From positions 1 to 6,104 of the forward strand of contig JAICTW010000185.1 in NCBI GenBank assembly GCA_025936195.1: DNA of 6,104 nucleotides, in the 5' to 3' direction. The position numbers and the translations under genes are program-made. This DNA comes from Flavisolibacter sp. GTDB taxonomy: Bacteria; Bacteroidota; Bacteroidia; Chitinophagales; Chitinophagaceae. Every line of letters begins with the position of its first letter. Position 1 is the stretch's first letter. Positions 4,843-6,104 of the stretch are shown in pieces. The notes under the pieces are model-generated. The model was not told the DNA's origin and did no database searches. It worked only from the letters and a program-made list of their open reading frames with translations.

Positions 4843-6104
4843 ATGAAACGAAGAATCAAAATAGGATTAGTGGTTCTCTTATCGATATGCTTAGTCAAAG
4901 CCACAACGGCGCAGGTTGGAAAACCCTTTATACATGATCCCTCAACAATCATGGAAAGCGATGGAAAGTATTATACGTTCGGCACCGGAGGTGGCGGACT
5001 CATATCTGAAGATGGCTGGACCTGGAATGGCGGCGCAGTAAGACCCGGTGGCGGCGCTGCTCCTGACGTGGTGAAAATTGGTGATCGTTACCTCATAGCC
5101 TATGGTGCAACCGGTGGCGGACTGGGAGGCGGGCATAACGGAAGAATACTGACCATGTGGAATAAAACGCTTGACCCAAAATCCCCCGATTTTAAATATT
5201 CGGAAGCTGTAGTAGTCGCTTCGTCCAATGGCGTGGAAGACAACGATGCCATTGATCCGGGACTTCTTTTAGATCCAACCGATGGTCGGTTGTGGTTATC
5301 CTACGGCACCTATTTCGGTTTCATTCGTTTGGTAGAACTGGATCCTAAAACAGGCAAACGTGCGGAAGGAAATAAACCAATCAATATAGCCATTGATTGC
5401 GAAGCGACAGATTTGATCTATCGTAATGGATGGTATTATTTATTGGGTACACATGGAACCTGCTGCGATGGCGCCAATTCCACCTATAATATTGTTGTTG
5501 GACGCTCCCGGAAAGTAACGGGTCCTTATCTCGATAATATGGGAAGGGACATGCTGAAAGGTGGCGGCAAAATGGTACTCGCAGCAAGTGGCAGGCTTGT
5601 AGGACCGGGGCATTTCGGACGTATGGTTCTTGAGGATGGAGTTGAGAAAATGTCCTGCCACTATGAAGCAGATTTAGACCAGAGTGGCAGGAGCGTATTA
5701 GGCATCCGCCCATTACTCTGGAAAAACGACTGGCCTGTTGCAGGTGAAATTTTCAAAGAGGGTACCTATGAAATTGAATCTGAGCGGAGAGGATATGCGC
5801 TGGAGCTGGCAGTTGATTTTGTACGAATGCCAGGCGGCATGCGGTTTAATCGCAATAATGACGAACCCGTAAAACCTGTTCCCTCACAGACATTAGCGGA
5901 TGTAATTAAAAGCTGGCCAGACGGAAATATTGGTGTAAGGACAGGTGATTATATGATGCGCCCCCATCAGAGATGGACCATTACAGCCGTACCTGGCGCA
6001 GGCGGATATTTAGGCGGCCCTTATTATAAAATTGTATTAGCAGGATCCGATCGTGCATTAGCAGCAACCGCCGATGGTGAAGTCATAACTGTTCCAGCAT
6101 TTAC
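4843..6104 (+). CDS. Secreted GH43 glycosidase, arabinan endo-1,5-alpha-L-arabinosidase type (partial, 3' end outside window)
   Basis: The frame is open from ATG 4843 to the window edge, giving 420 codons without a stop. A signal peptide (MKRR, hydrophobic 7-18, TTAQ) is likely cleaved after Ala23. The five-bladed beta-propeller shows the GH43 acid residues in the expected order: Asp32 in HDPST (general base), Asp138 in DAIDPG (pKa modulator) and Glu187 in DCEATD (general acid). His257 in GPGHF fits the metal-binding His near the active site. Other family marks are WLSYGTYFG (151-159), STYNIVVGRSRKVTGPYLD (213-231) and LGIRPLLWKNDWPVAG (286-301). From about 306 an extra C-terminal beta-rich domain begins (EGTYEIESERRGYALEL), possibly of the GH43_C or ricin-like kind; it is cut by the edge. 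The enzyme should hydrolyse alpha-1,5-arabinan in pectin side chains outside the cytoplasm, but GH43 also includes xylosidases and arabinofuranosidases, so substrate is less certain than family. The alternative ATG at 4832 stops after four codons. Confidence 0.85.
   Translation, partial: MKRRIKIGLVVLLSICLVKATTAQVGKPFIHDPSTIMESDGKYYTFGTGGGGLISEDGWTWNGGAVRPGGGAAPDVVKIGDRYLIAYGATGGGLGGGHNGRILTMWNKTLDPKSPDFKYSEAVVVASSNGVEDNDAIDPGLLLDPTDGRLWLSYGTYFGFIRLVELDPKTGKRAEGNKPINIAIDCEATDLIYRNGWYYLLGTHGTCCDGANSTYNIVVGRSRKVTGPYLDNMGRDMLKGGGKMVLAASGRLVGPGHFGRMVLEDGVEKMSCHYEADLDQSGRSVLGIRPLLWKNDWPVAGEIFKEGTYEIESERRGYALELAVDFVRMPGGMRFNRNNDEPVKPVPSQTLADVIKSWPDGNIGVRTGDYMMRPHQRWTITAVPGAGGYLGGPYYKIVLAGSDRALAATADGEVITVPAF

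Noticed and set aside
5381..5713. Minus-strand open frame of 110 codons
   Set aside because: It is antisense to the GH43 catalytic domain, where the plus-strand frame has clear family motifs.

Overview
The window looks like a chromosomal stretch from a member of the Bacteroidota, most likely a Chitinophagaceae-type soil or plant-associated organism. This is inferred from two PorT-type outer-membrane beta-barrels in tandem, Bacteroidota-style lipoproteins, weak Shine-Dalgarno sequences and a secreted family-43 glycosidase. No rRNA, tRNA or other marker gene is present to confirm it.

Layout, left to right. The window opens with the last 51 codons of an unrecognised plus-strand gene (2-157), followed by a spacer that holds a short palindromic repeat of the REP type (core 185-203). 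Two tandem secreted beta-barrel genes of the same family (379-1026 and 1085-1738) probably form one transcription unit. Next comes a compact transposon-like cassette (1740-2541): a REP-associated tyrosine transposase (RAYT, 1956-2474) bracketed by REP palindromes, which are in turn bracketed by two nearly identical 37-bp direct repeats. A 312-base stretch follows (2542-2853) with a possible coding relic. After it come a lipoprotein with a glycine-rich linker and a lipocalin-like domain (2854-3456) and a good hairpin terminator (3474-3505). The 617 bases to 4073 contain no intact gene, but the minus strand shows what looks like a decayed coding sequence. The window ends with a two-gene plus-strand unit: a lipoprotein with a beta-sandwich sugar-binding-like module (4074-4802) and, 40 bases on, the first 420 codons of a secreted GH43 enzyme of the arabinan endo-1,5-alpha-L-arabinosidase type (4843 to the window edge).

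Functionally, the right end looks like the start or middle of a plant-polysaccharide (arabinan/pectin side-chain) degradation locus, though no SusC/SusD pair is visible here. The left part is envelope genes plus a REP/RAYT module. The most interesting item is that module: the transposase, three REP palindromes in defined orientations around it, a further copy 1.6 kb away, and the outer 37-bp direct repeats. I saw no defence system, CRISPR array, toxin-antitoxin pair or non-coding RNA gene that I could support.
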